Both the position numbers and the translations under genes were made by a program. The notes beneath the pieces were generated by a model, which made no database searches, was not told the origin of the DNA, and saw only the letters and a list, made by a program, of their open reading frames with translations. A stretch of DNA of 16,956 nt. Origin: Flavobacteriales bacterium (GTDB lineage Bacteria; Bacteroidota; Bacteroidia; Flavobacteriales_D; Crocinitomicaceae). The DNA lies in assembly GCA_947462695.1 (NCBI GenBank), contig CANHQC010000006.1, positions 1 through 16,956 of the forward strand, in the 5' to 3' direction. Shown here one piece after another: positions 1 to 8,406 of this stretch; positions within the stretch are counted from its first letter, which is position 1; every line of letters starts with the position of its first letter.

Positions 1-3000
1 GCTACACGCCAGAAATAGACCATGCTGTCTTCGCAGACTAATGGTGCTAATTGACCTGATGAAGCCATCTTCCATTGACTTGGATGCACTTCTTTTACTC
101 CGCCTAAACCACTTACTGTAGCAAAGCGTTTGAACGGGCTGTTAAATAAATCAGTTGTGTCAAGTTCAAACCGGTACGTATTAAAGTCTGCAATGGGATT
201 AACTGTTGACGCTTTAACAGTTACGCTATCAACGGGTACAACAGCAAACTCATAAGGAACAACGGGTACTATGCCATCTACATCGATAAACAATGTTTTG
301 GTGATTTGATTGTTCTGTAATTCGTCGTATTGTTCATCAATGAGGTTGGGAATATCGGCTTTAATCTGAAAAGTGTTGAGCCCAATTCCAATTGTTGGTT
401 GCAATGGAACCTTAAATTGAACGGTGTGCTTATAGTCAATCTTAGGAACGGCAAAAACGTAAATGGAATCGATTGTTGAAGACGGAAAACTACGCCTTAC
501 TTCAAGACTAAATGTATCTGTAATTGATCTTCCCAGGTTCGTTAACTCAATCGAAACTTCAATACTATCAGTGGTGAGGTCTAATTCTTGTGGTGAGAAG
601 GTAACATTTTGTTCGAGTAATTCAATTTCTGGTTTTGTATGCCAATTTGGTTTAAGCATAGGATCACCATTCAATGCCATCTGCGTACAAGCTACTTCCG
701 TAAATAGATTGGCTCCTGGGAATTCGAGTGAGCTGATGGTTGATTTAATGTGTTCGCCGATTGATTTCCCGTAATTCTGAGTAGCCATTGACTGATAAAA
801 TCCATTACTAAACTGATACAAAGTAGAGGAGAATCCAAGACTTAATTGTCCCATATAGGCAATGGCACCAGTACCAACCGAATTGACAAAGCCTTCTGAT
901 TTAGAAACACCAGATTGATAAATATTCCCGTTGTAGCATGAATTCGTGAATATAATCGGGTAACGACCGAAATTATTCCAATTTGATGGTTCATCAAGGT
1001 TGATTTCAAAACCTGTTGTTGTCGGCGCGGCGTGACCAAAAAATGTAATCAACGAGACGCCCTGTTCTATGCGATCCATAATGGCACTTAATTCAGCTGG
1101 ATTCAGTGGATTGTTATCGACTTTGGCTGTAGTGGTTACTTTAGCTCCAAACTGCGGTCCTTCAATTACTTGCCTCATGGCATTCATGTATCCCTGGAAA
1201 GTAAATTGTTGCGTCGCGTTTGTTCCACCTACGAAATGAAGTATGTGTTTTTGCCAATCTTTATTCGGACTATTGTAAATGGAGAGTTGGTCTTGTTGCT
1301 GGTCGTATTGCTTTATTTTAGTCAAATAATTAAGCAATTCGGTGTTTGAGTTCACAGATATTCGACCTGTAGGAATCAATGGCGTCCATTTCGTTGTGCC
1401 AGGTAAATTGGATGTGATCAACGCATCGCTTGACGGTTGACCAAAAGACGGAACTAAGGATTGGGCATAAACTCCAGCATTAGATCGTGTTCCAGCACCC
1501 GTTGACGTAATTCCACCAATATTCGCCTCTCGTATTCCTTTACCGATTAAAAACAATCCAACTGGTTTTTCAGTGGCTAGGTTGTATATGTGGTTAGCAA
1601 AACGTCTAATTCCATTTATGTGCTTAGGTATTCCCCCGCCATATTGTTGGTAAAGTTCGTTGACATTTGCCAAAAGCACGTTGTAATTACCTCCCCCAGG
1701 TTCGCTGGATCGGTAAGTCGCGTATTCCACTGTGCCACTTTGCAATTGTGGCGGGTAGACCATGATCAATGCCTTATTCGGATTGTAGGCAGTTGTATTG
1801 CTGAAATTTGTGAAAAAGCCATTCGTGTTTACCGCTTTCAAAGAATTAACGATATCTGCGGTTCCTAATTCTTGGTAAATAACAGTTTGATTTGAACCGT
1901 TCGAACTATTCGGAATGAGCAATGTGGATGCACCATTATTCGAAATTGGATTGATTTTACGTGGCACATCTCCTAACACAAAAAACAAGGGGTTGTTTTG
2001 AGCGAAATTGGTTAAGTCTAACCGGATTTTTTGCTGCCCAGTTGCATTTCCGATAGAAAAACTGGTTTTGTTTAGTCCGCCCAAATTTGGAATTCTTGGA
2101 TAGGTAAAGGACCAATAATTTATGGATTGAAAGTCGGTAGCTGCTCCTTGGTCCCCTACGATAGAAATTTTAAAATTGGTGGCTCCACTAGCAGGTAAAA
2201 ATGCCGGCGAAAATTGGGTATTGAAGTGAAGAGCCTTGTAACCTGTGAAAATAGAATCTGCAATCACTGTATTCGCAGTTCCAATGGTATGTCTGGTGTG
2301 GTGGTTCCCACTTCCTGTAAAACTTGCATTCGAAACTCCAACAACTACGGATTTATAGCGAATTTCAGGCGTGTCAAACCCCTGGTATAACTGATCCAAT
2401 ACGGTTGAAGACCAAGTTGTCCATGTGAAGCCATTTGCACCATTTACCGGACTGTTTCCCCAACCTTCACCTGAGGTAAAAAAGGAACTTGATGCATCAG
2501 ACGTTTTTTCACCTTCATTGTACGATGATGCAAAGGATTGAAATTTTTCAAATAGCAGGTAGTTAGCGGCTGAGTAACTCTGAAAGTTTTGATCGGTTTC
2601 AACTGTAAATCTTAAATTATTCGATTGGCTGTTCCATGTAAAGAAATACTCTACTGTATCATTATACAACGAGTATTTTGGGTTTCCAACATCCCCACTG
2701 GACTCATACAATGTACTGTCTAACCATCCATCGTTTCGTTGCCCGTAAAACAAAATGTAATCCCCAGCATTTAGTTGATTGTCGCCACCATCTTGAACAA
2801 ACAAGGGAACTTCCTTTTCTCTTCCGAACACTTGAATATTCGCAGCTGTAAAACTATTAATTGGAATCCCAGAGGAAACCAATGCCGTATAATCAATGCG
2901 ATGAATTCCGGTATTCCAAACTTTAATCGCATAATAACGCTGGTTGTAATTGATCCATTCATTACCATACGTCTGTCCGCTGGCAATATTTGTCAGAACA

Positions 3001-3038
3001 AGAAAAGCGAGTAGCAGGAAAACACGAATGGTTGACAT
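1..3038 (-). CDS. porU2: Type IX secretion C25-family sortase, PorU2-like (partial, C-terminus off the left edge)
   Basis: The minus strand is open from an ATG at 3038 to the window edge, giving 1012 codons with no stop. Residues 1-22 form a signal peptide (hydrophobic core FLLLAFLVL, cleavage near SGQ). Residues 23 to about 400 are a beta-rich N-terminal region with WINYNQRYYAIKVWNTG, as in PorU-type proteins. Residues about 420-795 are a gingipain-like C25 peptidase domain. It has the catalytic His669 in FFGHAAP and Cys701 in TNSCYNG, 32 residues apart as in gingipains, and ends in NGDPMLKP. From about 800 on there are Ig/CARDB-like and FN3-like segments (TYRFELDTTDLF). The family cleaves C-terminal sorting signals and attaches cargo to lipopolysaccharide at the cell surface. 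The start overlaps the porV2 stop (TAATG), which implies translational coupling. The assignment to the PorU2 branch rather than canonical PorU rests on remembered family features. The missing C-terminus prevents a check for its own sorting domain. Confidence 0.82.
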   Translation of the reverse strand, partial: MSTIRVFLLLAFLVLTNIASGQTYGNEWINYNQRYYAIKVWNTGIHRIDYTALVSSGIPINSFTAANIQVFGREKEVPLFVQDGGDNQLNAGDYILFYGQRNDGWLDSTLYESSGDVGNPKYSLYNDTVEYFFTWNSQSNNLRFTVETDQNFQSYSAANYLLFEKFQSFASSYNEGEKTSDASSSFFTSGEGWGNSPVNGANGFTWTTWSSTVLDQLYQGFDTPEIRYKSVVVGVSNASFTGSGNHHTRHTIGTANTVIADSIFTGYKALHFNTQFSPAFLPASGATNFKISIVGDQGAATDFQSINYWSFTYPRIPNLGGLNKTSFSIGNATGQQKIRLDLTNFAQNNPLFFVLGDVPRKINPISNNGASTLLIPNSSNGSNQTVIYQELGTADIVNSLKAVNTNGFFTNFSNTTAYNPNKALIMVYPPQLQSGTVEYATYRSSEPGGGNYNVLLANVNELYQQYGGGIPKHINGIRRFANHIYNLATEKPVGLFLIGKGIREANIGGITSTGAGTRSNAGVYAQSLVPSFGQPSSDALITSNLPGTTKWTPLIPTGRISVNSNTELLNYLTKIKQYDQQQDQLSIYNSPNKDWQKHILHFVGGTNATQQFTFQGYMNAMRQVIEGPQFGAKVTTTAKVDNNPLNPAELSAIMDRIEQGVSLITFFGHAAPTTTGFEINLDEPSNWNNFGRYPIIFTNSCYNGNIYQSGVSKSEGFVNSVGTGAIAYMGQLSLGFSSTLYQFSNGFYQSMATQNYGKSIGEHIKSTISSLEFPGANLFTEVACTQMALNGDPMLKPNWHTKPEIELLEQNVTFSPQELDLTTDSIEVSIELTNLGRSITDTFSLEVRRSFPSSTIDSIYVFAVPKIDYKHTVQFKVPLQPTIGIGLNTFQIKADIPNLIDEQYDELQNNQITKTLFIDVDGIVPVVPYEFAVVPVDSVTVKASTVNPIADFNTYRFELDTTDLFNSPFKRFATVSGLGGVKEVHPSQWKMASSGQLAPLVCEDSMVYFWRV

Positions 3039-4147
3039 TATTTCATATTCTTTGGTTTATCAAGTCCAATTCTCAGCGAGACAACATGAGAGTACAAGGC
3101 TACTGATGCATCTCCTATATCTGTAAACGCGTAGTCCAAATGAAAGTTCTTGATGTTCAAACCAATTCCAATGTTTGGCTGAACGTTGAGCACTTCAGTA
3201 TCGTCAAAGTTTTTAACGTATTGCATGTTTGACACACCCGCTCGAACAGTTACAAACTCTTTAAATCCGACCGCGAGGCCCACATGCGGATCGACGGAAA
3301 AGACACCTGATTTAACAAGGACATTTCTTCTACCATCTGTGGTAATATTTAAATCCACCTCAGCTGCTGCATATAACCCATTCTTCGTAATGTCTATTTT
3401 GCGGTATCCAGCTAAAATTACTCGCGGTAAAGTTAATTCTAGTCCGTTCTCAGGCAGCGCGTTTCCGGTAGCTAGGAAAACTTCTTTTGTTGCTTCATCA
3501 AGGCTAAATACCCATGCATTGAAGGTTGAAGTAACATCACGAGCAACCAAGCCAAACTTCCATTTGTTTTTGATGTGGTATTGTGCACCTGCATCCAAAC
3601 CGAAACCGTATGATTTTGCAAAATCACCAATCTGACGGTAAATAACTTTGAAGTTTCCTCCCACATTTAGTCCTTCAATCTTCGTTTTTCGGGCGTAGGA
3701 TAATAAAAATGCATAATCTGCCGCAGTGAATGTCGTAATTCTGTCGTAATCAATATTCCCCAGGTTATCAATTAATTGGGTGGTGTTTGGAATGTCGTCA
3801 ACAGCAAATCGTAAAACTGAAAAACCCAGTGCACTTCTGTCGTCAATTCGATGAGCTAAACCAAGGTAATCGTACTTTGCTATGCCAGCAAAAAATTCGG
3901 CATGCATTAAGCCAACATCTAACCATTTATTCACCCCAATCAATCCTGCTGGATTCCAATAACCCGAATTGACATTGTTCGTTTGAGCAACAACAGCATT
4001 GGCCATTCCTAACGCATCTGCTCCTACACCAATAGACAAAAATTCATTTGAGTACTTCGGAGCAAGCGTTTTATCGTCTTGAGCAAACAAAGGTAATTGG
4101 CAGAAAATCAACAGGATAATAATAAATTGCTGTATGAAGGAAGTCAT
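3038..4147 (-). CDS. porV2: PorV/PorQ-family outer-membrane protein, PorV2-like
   Basis: The protein has 369 residues from the chosen ATG at 4147. That start gives a clean signal peptide, MTSFIQQFIIILLIFC followed by QLPLFAQ, with cleavage after residue 23. Longer starts up to 4189 would add 14 residues that do not help a signal peptide. The mature N-terminus contains FLSIGVGADALGMANA and GYWNPAGL, the hallmark of the PorV/PorQ family of FadL-like beta barrels. The rest alternates short beta strands and loops to the end (HVVSLRIGLDKP). PorV proteins receive type IX cargo from the translocon and deliver it to the PorU sortase at the outer membrane. The adjacent, overlapping C25 sortase gene fits that partnership. 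Length is close to the usual 370-400. The PorV2 subtype is inferred from the neighbour and the N-terminal motif, and a general PorV/PorQ label would be the safe fallback. Confidence 0.8.
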   Translation of the reverse strand: MTSFIQQFIIILLIFCQLPLFAQDDKTLAPKYSNEFLSIGVGADALGMANAVVAQTNNVNSGYWNPAGLIGVNKWLDVGLMHAEFFAGIAKYDYLGLAHRIDDRSALGFSVLRFAVDDIPNTTQLIDNLGNIDYDRITTFTAADYAFLLSYARKTKIEGLNVGGNFKVIYRQIGDFAKSYGFGLDAGAQYHIKNKWKFGLVARDVTSTFNAWVFSLDEATKEVFLATGNALPENGLELTLPRVILAGYRKIDITKNGLYAAAEVDLNITTDGRRNVLVKSGVFSVDPHVGLAVGFKEFVTVRAGVSNMQYVKNFDDTEVLNVQPNIGIGLNIKNFHLDYAFTDIGDASVALYSHVVSLRIGLDKPKNMK

Positions 4148-4288
4148 GCTTTCAAAATTAAAAAGTGATCGTAATAACAGCATATTCATTAAAAAATTGT
4201 GTTCTTTGCGAAAGAAGAAGCTTTACATACGACGTAAATTTAAGAGATTTCGATTGGAGATTTACGTGTAAGGTTAAAAAAATAGCGA

Positions 4289-5128
4289 ATGAAATTATTT
4301 ACCTTGCCCAATTTGTTCACAGGTATGAACCTCATGTGTGGTATCATTGCCATTGTGTTTACCTTTGCAGGACGCATAGACGTCGCTCCATGGCTTTTGT
4401 TGGTTGCCGCTATTTTTGATTTTTTTGATGGCATGTTAGCTCGAAAAATGAACCTTTCCGGTGAACTTGGAAAACAACTTGATTCACTTGCGGATGTGGT
4501 TTCATTTGGCTTGGCACCCGGGTTTATTATGATGGTTGTTTTGGTTCTATGCTTACACGGTGATGCACCTTTTTATATTAATGATTTTGCATCCAATACC
4601 CATTTTGAATTGCAAAACTGGATGAATTCTGTTTTTTACAGTGCTCCTAATGGTTTACAAAATGGTTCTCTATACTTACCGTTTATTGCCCTGCTTATTC
4701 CTTTTTTCTCTATGTTCCGTTTAGCGAAATTCAACATCGATGATCGTCAGTCAGATGCATTCATCGGGGTTCCTACACCGCTAAACACGATTTTCTTCAT
4801 GTTTTTTCCATTTGTACTGCAATCTGAGTTCAGCGCCATTCAACTCTATCCGTCAAGTTACAGTTGGCTATTGAATGAATACATTCTATCCGGAATAGTT
4901 CTGTTGATGAGTCTTCTTCTCATTGCTGAGTTGCCATTGATCTCGCTTAAATTCAAGCATTTTAGGTGGAGAGATAATGAATATCGATACAGTCTTCTGG
5001 TTGGTAGTTGCATCCTAATTTTTAGTCTATTCGTTTGGTCTATTCCTTTAATTGTATTTTTGTACTTGATTATATCCTTAATCGAAGTACGCATTAAGAA
5101 AAACAAACAGAATGAAATTCAAAGCTGA
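4289..5128 (+). CDS. pssA: CDP-diacylglycerol--serine O-phosphatidyltransferase
   Basis: This integral inner-membrane enzyme transfers a phosphatidyl group from CDP-diacylglycerol to serine. The phosphatidylserine formed is the precursor of phosphatidylethanolamine. The CDP-alcohol phosphatidyltransferase signature is complete: D44-x2-D47-G48-x2-A51-R52-x8-G61-x3-D65-x3-D69, in the stretch FDFFDGMLARK to GKQLDSLAD. The N-terminus LPNLFTGMNLMCG is typical of bacterial and archaeal type II PssA proteins. Several hydrophobic membrane segments follow, and the C-terminus is short and basic (RIKKNKQ). The 279 residues are slightly longer than the common 230-260. A poorly conserved loop at about residues 95-135 accounts for this. 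It is transcribed divergently from porV2 across about 140 bp. Its last 17 bases overlap the start of purS in another frame, so the two are probably co-translated. Confidence 0.93.
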   Translation: MKLFTLPNLFTGMNLMCGIIAIVFTFAGRIDVAPWLLLVAAIFDFFDGMLARKMNLSGELGKQLDSLADVVSFGLAPGFIMMVVLVLCLHGDAPFYINDFASNTHFELQNWMNSVFYSAPNGLQNGSLYLPFIALLIPFFSMFRLAKFNIDDRQSDAFIGVPTPLNTIFFMFFPFVLQSEFSAIQLYPSSYSWLLNEYILSGIVLLMSLLLIAELPLISLKFKHFRWRDNEYRYSLLVGSCILIFSLFVWSIPLIVFLYLIISLIEVRIKKNKQNEIQS

Positions 5129-5363
5129 AATAGACGTAATGCCTTTAGATGCCCTTCTTGATCCTCAGGGTAAAGCTGTGACAAACAGTATGAAAAATAT
5201 CGGACTTTCTGAAATTGACGGTGTTCGAATTGGTAGACACGTGCGCCTTTTCATTGAAGCAGGCGATCAAGCTACGGCAGAACAGAAAGTGGAGGAAGCA
5301 TGCAAGAAATTGTTGGCCAATCAAATTATGGAATCCTATTCTTTCATTGTAACGCCTGTTTAA
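5112..5363 (+). CDS. purS: Phosphoribosylformylglycinamidine synthase subunit PurS
   Basis: This small 83-residue protein has the PurS hallmarks: an N-terminal beta strand (KFKAEIDVMP), then LLDPQGKAV, then IGLSEIDGVRIGR, and a C-terminal helix and strand ending in ESYSFIV. In the PurS-PurQ-PurL type of FGAM synthase, PurS is the small structural subunit. It bridges the glutaminase PurQ and the synthase PurL, allowing ammonia to be passed on in step 4 of de novo purine synthesis. Length matches the usual 80-85 residues. The ATG lies inside pssA (17-base overlap), and the stop is one base from the next start. Neither purQ nor purL is in this window, so the partners must be encoded elsewhere. 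Confidence 0.92.
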   Translation: MKFKAEIDVMPLDALLDPQGKAVTNSMKNIGLSEIDGVRIGRHVRLFIEAGDQATAEQKVEEACKKLLANQIMESYSFIVTPV

Positions 5364-5364
5364 T

Positions 5365-6942
5365 ATGCGTGTTGGTTTGACGGGTTGTAACCTCGTTGGA
5401 CAGTCTTTATCTCGTAATGAAAGTCAATCCTTTTGTGCGATCAATCCAACCAACAACAAATCTTTGGAGCCTTTCTTCTTCATTGCTGGAAATGAAGAAA
5501 TTCAAGGAGCATTAGAAAAAGCAACTGCTGCATTTCCTGTTTTACAAGAAAAATCTGGGTCAGAAACAGGCTTGCTCTTGCGTGGGATTAAAAACGAGCT
5601 TGAACTGAATGCGAAAATAATACTGATGCGTTATCAGCTTGAATCTGGATTAGCTGCAGAAAGAGCTCAAATAGAGTTCAACAGGACACTTTTACAAATT
5701 GATCAGTTTATTGAATTGGCTGAATCCAGTAGTTGGAGAGAGCCGTCTATTGATACGCCACAAAACAGGTCCTTAATCACTCCAGATCTACGAAAAATGA
5801 ATGTGGGAATTGGTCCTGTTCTTGTTTTTGGTGCAAGTAATTTCCCTCTAGCATATTCTACTGCCGGTACAGATTCAATTTCAGCCCTTGCTGCGGGTTG
5901 TCCGGTAATTGTAAAAGCACATCCGTACCATCCAGGCACAAGTGAGCTAGTCGCACAATGCATTCGAAACGCAATTGAAATGGCTGACTTTCCCGACGGA
6001 ACATTTAGCCATCTTTTTGACGATGGTTTCAGCGTTGCAGAAAAATTAGTAATGGATAAACGTGTGAAAGCAGTTGGATTTACAGGAAGCCAAACTGGTG
6101 GAAGAGCTCTTTTTGATCTCGCCAATTCTCGTCCAGATCCAATTCCCGTTTTTGCTGAGATGGGGAGCACGAATCCAATGGTTGTTTTTCCAGATTTATT
6201 AAAGGAGAAAACAGCGGATTGGGCCAATGCCATTGCTCAATCAGTAACCAATGGGGCTGGGCAGTTTTGCACAAAGCCTGGATTGATCTTTTGTTTGGTT
6301 TCGCCAGAAACAACACCTTTTATTGATGCGCTAATTAGATGTGTTTCAGAAGAGAAGAATATGGAAATGATTCATCCGAACCTAAGGGAAAATTACTTGA
6401 GAAAGGTGAAGCTGAGCTGCGAAAAGATAAAGGATAGACAAGTTGATGTTACGTTCGACAACGTTGAAAGTCTAGTGCTTACCTGTTCCGCAAGTCAATT
6501 TATTGCTGATCCATCTCTGCAATCAGAGGTTTTCGGTCCTTTTGCTTTGGTTGTTCTTGCTGAATCAGTTGTGGAGTTGAATCAGTGCCTTGAGTCGCTT
6601 GAAGGTCAACTTACTGGGAGTGTCTTAGGATCGTTTTCAGAGTTGGGAAAGAACTACGAAACCCTTCAACTTATTCGATCGAAAGTTGGTCGAGTTATAC
6701 TAAACGGGGTGCCAACAGGTGTAACGGTTTGTCCTTCCATGCATCACGGCGGACCTTATCCAGCGTCAACTGATAGCAGGTTTAGTTCGGTGGGTATCGA
6801 TGCGATTAAGCGATTTGTTCGACCGCAATCCTTCCAAAATTGGCCAAATGAGTTATTGCCTCCAGCACTTCGAAATGACAACCCGTTGAATTTAAATCGT
6901 CGTGTTGATGGAAATTGGTCATTCGCTGAAATAAAACCGTGA
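5365..6942 (+). CDS. Aldehyde dehydrogenase, alpha-ketoglutarate semialdehyde (2,5-dioxopentanoate) dehydrogenase type
   Basis: This 525-residue NAD(P)-dependent aldehyde dehydrogenase probably oxidises 2,5-dioxopentanoate to 2-oxoglutarate. That is the last step in several sugar-acid and hydroxyproline degradation routes. Active-site elements are present: Asn159 in FGASNFPLAYS, Lys184 in VIVKAHPYHPGTSE, Gly-rich GFTGSQTGGRALFDLA at 238-253, Glu265 in VFAEMGSTNP, and the nucleophile Cys302 in GAGQFCTKPG. The combinations KAHPYHPGTSELV and FAEMGSTNP, and the late GVPTGVTVCPSMHHGGPYPAS motif, are characteristic of this subfamily rather than betaine or succinate-semialdehyde dehydrogenases. The start follows the purS stop by one base. 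No other genes of a hydroxyproline or sugar-acid pathway are nearby, so the physiological substrate is not settled by context. Confidence 0.88.
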   Translation: MRVGLTGCNLVGQSLSRNESQSFCAINPTNNKSLEPFFFIAGNEEIQGALEKATAAFPVLQEKSGSETGLLLRGIKNELELNAKIILMRYQLESGLAAERAQIEFNRTLLQIDQFIELAESSSWREPSIDTPQNRSLITPDLRKMNVGIGPVLVFGASNFPLAYSTAGTDSISALAAGCPVIVKAHPYHPGTSELVAQCIRNAIEMADFPDGTFSHLFDDGFSVAEKLVMDKRVKAVGFTGSQTGGRALFDLANSRPDPIPVFAEMGSTNPMVVFPDLLKEKTADWANAIAQSVTNGAGQFCTKPGLIFCLVSPETTPFIDALIRCVSEEKNMEMIHPNLRENYLRKVKLSCEKIKDRQVDVTFDNVESLVLTCSASQFIADPSLQSEVFGPFALVVLAESVVELNQCLESLEGQLTGSVLGSFSELGKNYETLQLIRSKVGRVILNGVPTGVTVCPSMHHGGPYPASTDSRFSSVGIDAIKRFVRPQSFQNWPNELLPPALRNDNPLNLNRRVDGNWSFAEIKP

Positions 6943-6991
6943 AAAAGTGTAAAATACGATTTGATATTCTAGAGTAGTGAAAATCTATTTA

Positions 6992-6999
6992 TACCTTTG
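6992..6999 (+). promoter_or_regulatory. Bacteroidota -7 promoter element upstream of the coiled-coil membrane protein gene
   Basis: TACCTTTG matches the TAnnTTTG -7 consensus exactly and lies 23 bases before the start codon at 7023. No clear TTG is present 17-23 bases upstream; the nearest is TTC at 6967-6969. The -33 half is therefore weak. It suggests that the gene at 7023 begins a new transcript. Confidence 0.5.
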
Positions 7000-7022
7000 T
7001 TTCGAACATAAAATTAAAAGCT

Positions 7023-7985
7023 ATGGATCAGTTGAATTCACCAGAAGTTAAAAAGAGCAACGGCGCTTTCTTGATCATTATAATTGCCTTACTTGCAGGT
7101 TTGGGTGCGATGGCTTATTTATGGTCCAAAAAGAATTCAGAACTCAATGACTGCATGAACGAAAACAAGTTGTTGAATTCCGATATGAAGGGAATGGATA
7201 ACATGATGGCCGGATACGTCGGTAATATGTCCAACGACCTCAAAACAGATTTCAAAAACATGCTTAAAACATACGATGCGTTGATCGCAAAAGACAAAAC
7301 AAAAGCGGATTCGTTGAATATTCAGAAGCAAAAAATTCAGTCCTTGATCAATGAATTGAACAGCAATAAAAAAATGTCGGCTTCTCAATTAATTCGCATG
7401 CAACGTGAAAATGAAACGTTGAGAAACATCATGAAAGGGTACGTGAAACAAATCGATTCGTTGAATACGCTCAACTTAAAATTAACTTCGGTTCTTGATG
7501 AGACGACTACCAAATTGAGTGTAACTACTGAAGAGCGTGATCAATACAAAGCTGATGCTGAACAAAAAACTGAGCAGGTTCGCAAAGGTTCGCGTCTGCA
7601 GGCATATGGATTCACTTCTGCTGGTTTGCGCATGAAGTTGAATGATATGACGGAGCCAACAAACCGGGCCAAAAATGTAGTACAAATTAAATCATCGTTT
7701 ACGTTATCTGAAAACCCGATTACATCGGCAGGACGAAAAACAGTCTACATGCAAGTAATTAGTCCGGATGGGCGCACCTTACAGCAGCGATCTTCGAATA
7801 CGATTCAAACAGAAAATGGTGCTGTTCCTTATTCGGACAAAAAAGAAATTGATTACCAAAATGAACGAATCGACCTCTCTATTTTCTATGATTTGAAAGG
7901 AGAAGATGCTGCTAAAGGAAACTATAAAGTCAAAATATACTGTGACGGAAACCTGATTGGTTCGGATAGTTTCACCTTAAAATAA
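7023..7985 (+). CDS. Conserved membrane-anchored coiled-coil protein of unknown function
   Basis: I do not assign a function. The 320-residue protein starts with a short hydrophilic segment and then one strong membrane span at about residues 15-34 (FLIIIIALLAGLGAMAYLW), followed by lysines. This suggests an N-in inner-membrane anchor with most of the protein outside the cytoplasm. Residues about 37-190 are rich in heptad-like leucine, asparagine, lysine and glutamate and should form a long coiled coil (KIQSLINELN, RENETLRNIM, KQIDSLNTLNLKL). Residues about 193-320 look like a compact beta domain (KNVVQIKSSFTLSENP, TVYMQVISPDGRTLQ, GNYKVKIYCDGNLIG). Similar proteins with this terminal domain are, as I recall, common as hypothetical proteins in Bacteroidota. 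It has its own -7 element and is followed after 23 bases by the RRM gene, with which it may be co-transcribed. Database names such as SMC-like would reflect only the coiled coil. Confidence 0.8.
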   Translation: MDQLNSPEVKKSNGAFLIIIIALLAGLGAMAYLWSKKNSELNDCMNENKLLNSDMKGMDNMMAGYVGNMSNDLKTDFKNMLKTYDALIAKDKTKADSLNIQKQKIQSLINELNSNKKMSASQLIRMQRENETLRNIMKGYVKQIDSLNTLNLKLTSVLDETTTKLSVTTEERDQYKADAEQKTEQVRKGSRLQAYGFTSAGLRMKLNDMTEPTNRAKNVVQIKSSFTLSENPITSAGRKTVYMQVISPDGRTLQQRSSNTIQTENGAVPYSDKKEIDYQNERIDLSIFYDLKGEDAAKGNYKVKIYCDGNLIGSDSFTLK

Positions 7986-8008
7986 GCGAATAACAAACAA
8001 ACAAATAA

Positions 8009-8377
8009 ATGGTAAATATTTTTATTGCAAACCTTGATTGGGAAATTACTTCAGAGGATTTGAAAACGACTTTTTCCGCCTTCGGACCTGTGAATTATGC
8101 TCATGTGGTTTACGAGAAGGAGACCAAGCGATCGAAAGGGTTTGGTTATGTGGAGATGGAAGAAACCGATCATGCCATCAATGCCATAGATGCATTAAAC
8201 GGTATGGAGATCAACGGCCGAAAGTTGGATGTTAAAATAGCATCTCCTAAAGGCAATCGGCCGCCAAAAAAAGAGGTTGTTAAAAAGCCATTTGAAAAGA
8301 AACCATTTGAAAAGAAGCCTTTTAGAAGCGACAATCGATTCGAAGGAAAGTCGGGAGAGCGTTTCTCAAGAAATTAA
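8009..8377 (+). CDS. Small RRM-type RNA-binding protein
   Basis: The 122-residue protein carries one RNA recognition motif at residues about 2-78. RNP2 is NIFIANL at the start and RNP1 is KGFGYVEM in the middle, with the aromatic residues used for RNA stacking. The family in bacteria binds single-stranded RNA and is often abundant or cold-induced; no specific target can be inferred. The tail (about 80-122) is basic and low in complexity, with a KKPFE repeat followed by RSDNRFEGKSGERFSRN, and probably adds non-specific RNA contacts. The start has an A-rich stretch and no Shine-Dalgarno. Spacing to the gene before is 23 bases and to the gene after 29 bases, so a shared transcript is plausible. 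Confidence 0.92.
   Translation: MVNIFIANLDWEITSEDLKTTFSAFGPVNYAHVVYEKETKRSKGFGYVEMEETDHAINAIDALNGMEINGRKLDVKIASPKGNRPPKKEVVKKPFEKKPFEKKPFRSDNRFEGKSGERFSRN
8282..8326 (+). repeat. Three tandem 15-bp units encoding KKPFE/KKPFE/KKPFR
   Basis: The in-frame units at 8282-8296, 8297-8311 and 8312-8326 differ at a few positions only, for example AAG/AAA for lysine and CCA/CCT for proline. They sit in the basic tail of the RRM protein. Such repeats can change copy number by slippage without breaking the frame. Confidence 0.85.
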
Positions 8378-8406
8378 ATACAAAGCCCACACCATTAAAC
8401 GTTAAC

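Noticed and set aside
3186..3635. Open frame of 149 codons on the plus strand opposite porV2
   Set aside because: It lies fully antisense to a gene with clear family motifs and encodes no recognisable domain; it reflects codon bias of the real gene.
4153..4160. TAATTTTG on the minus strand as a porV2 promoter
   Set aside because: It matches the -7 consensus but lies five bases from the chosen start codon and lacks a TTG at the right distance. A leaderless mRNA cannot be excluded.
4198..4208. GTTCTTTG as a -7 element for pssA
   Set aside because: The first two consensus bases are wrong and no -33 element is in range.
5703..6233. Open frame of 176 codons on the minus strand opposite the dehydrogenase gene
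   Set aside because: It is antisense to the conserved NAD-binding and active-site region, so its openness is a shadow of that gene.
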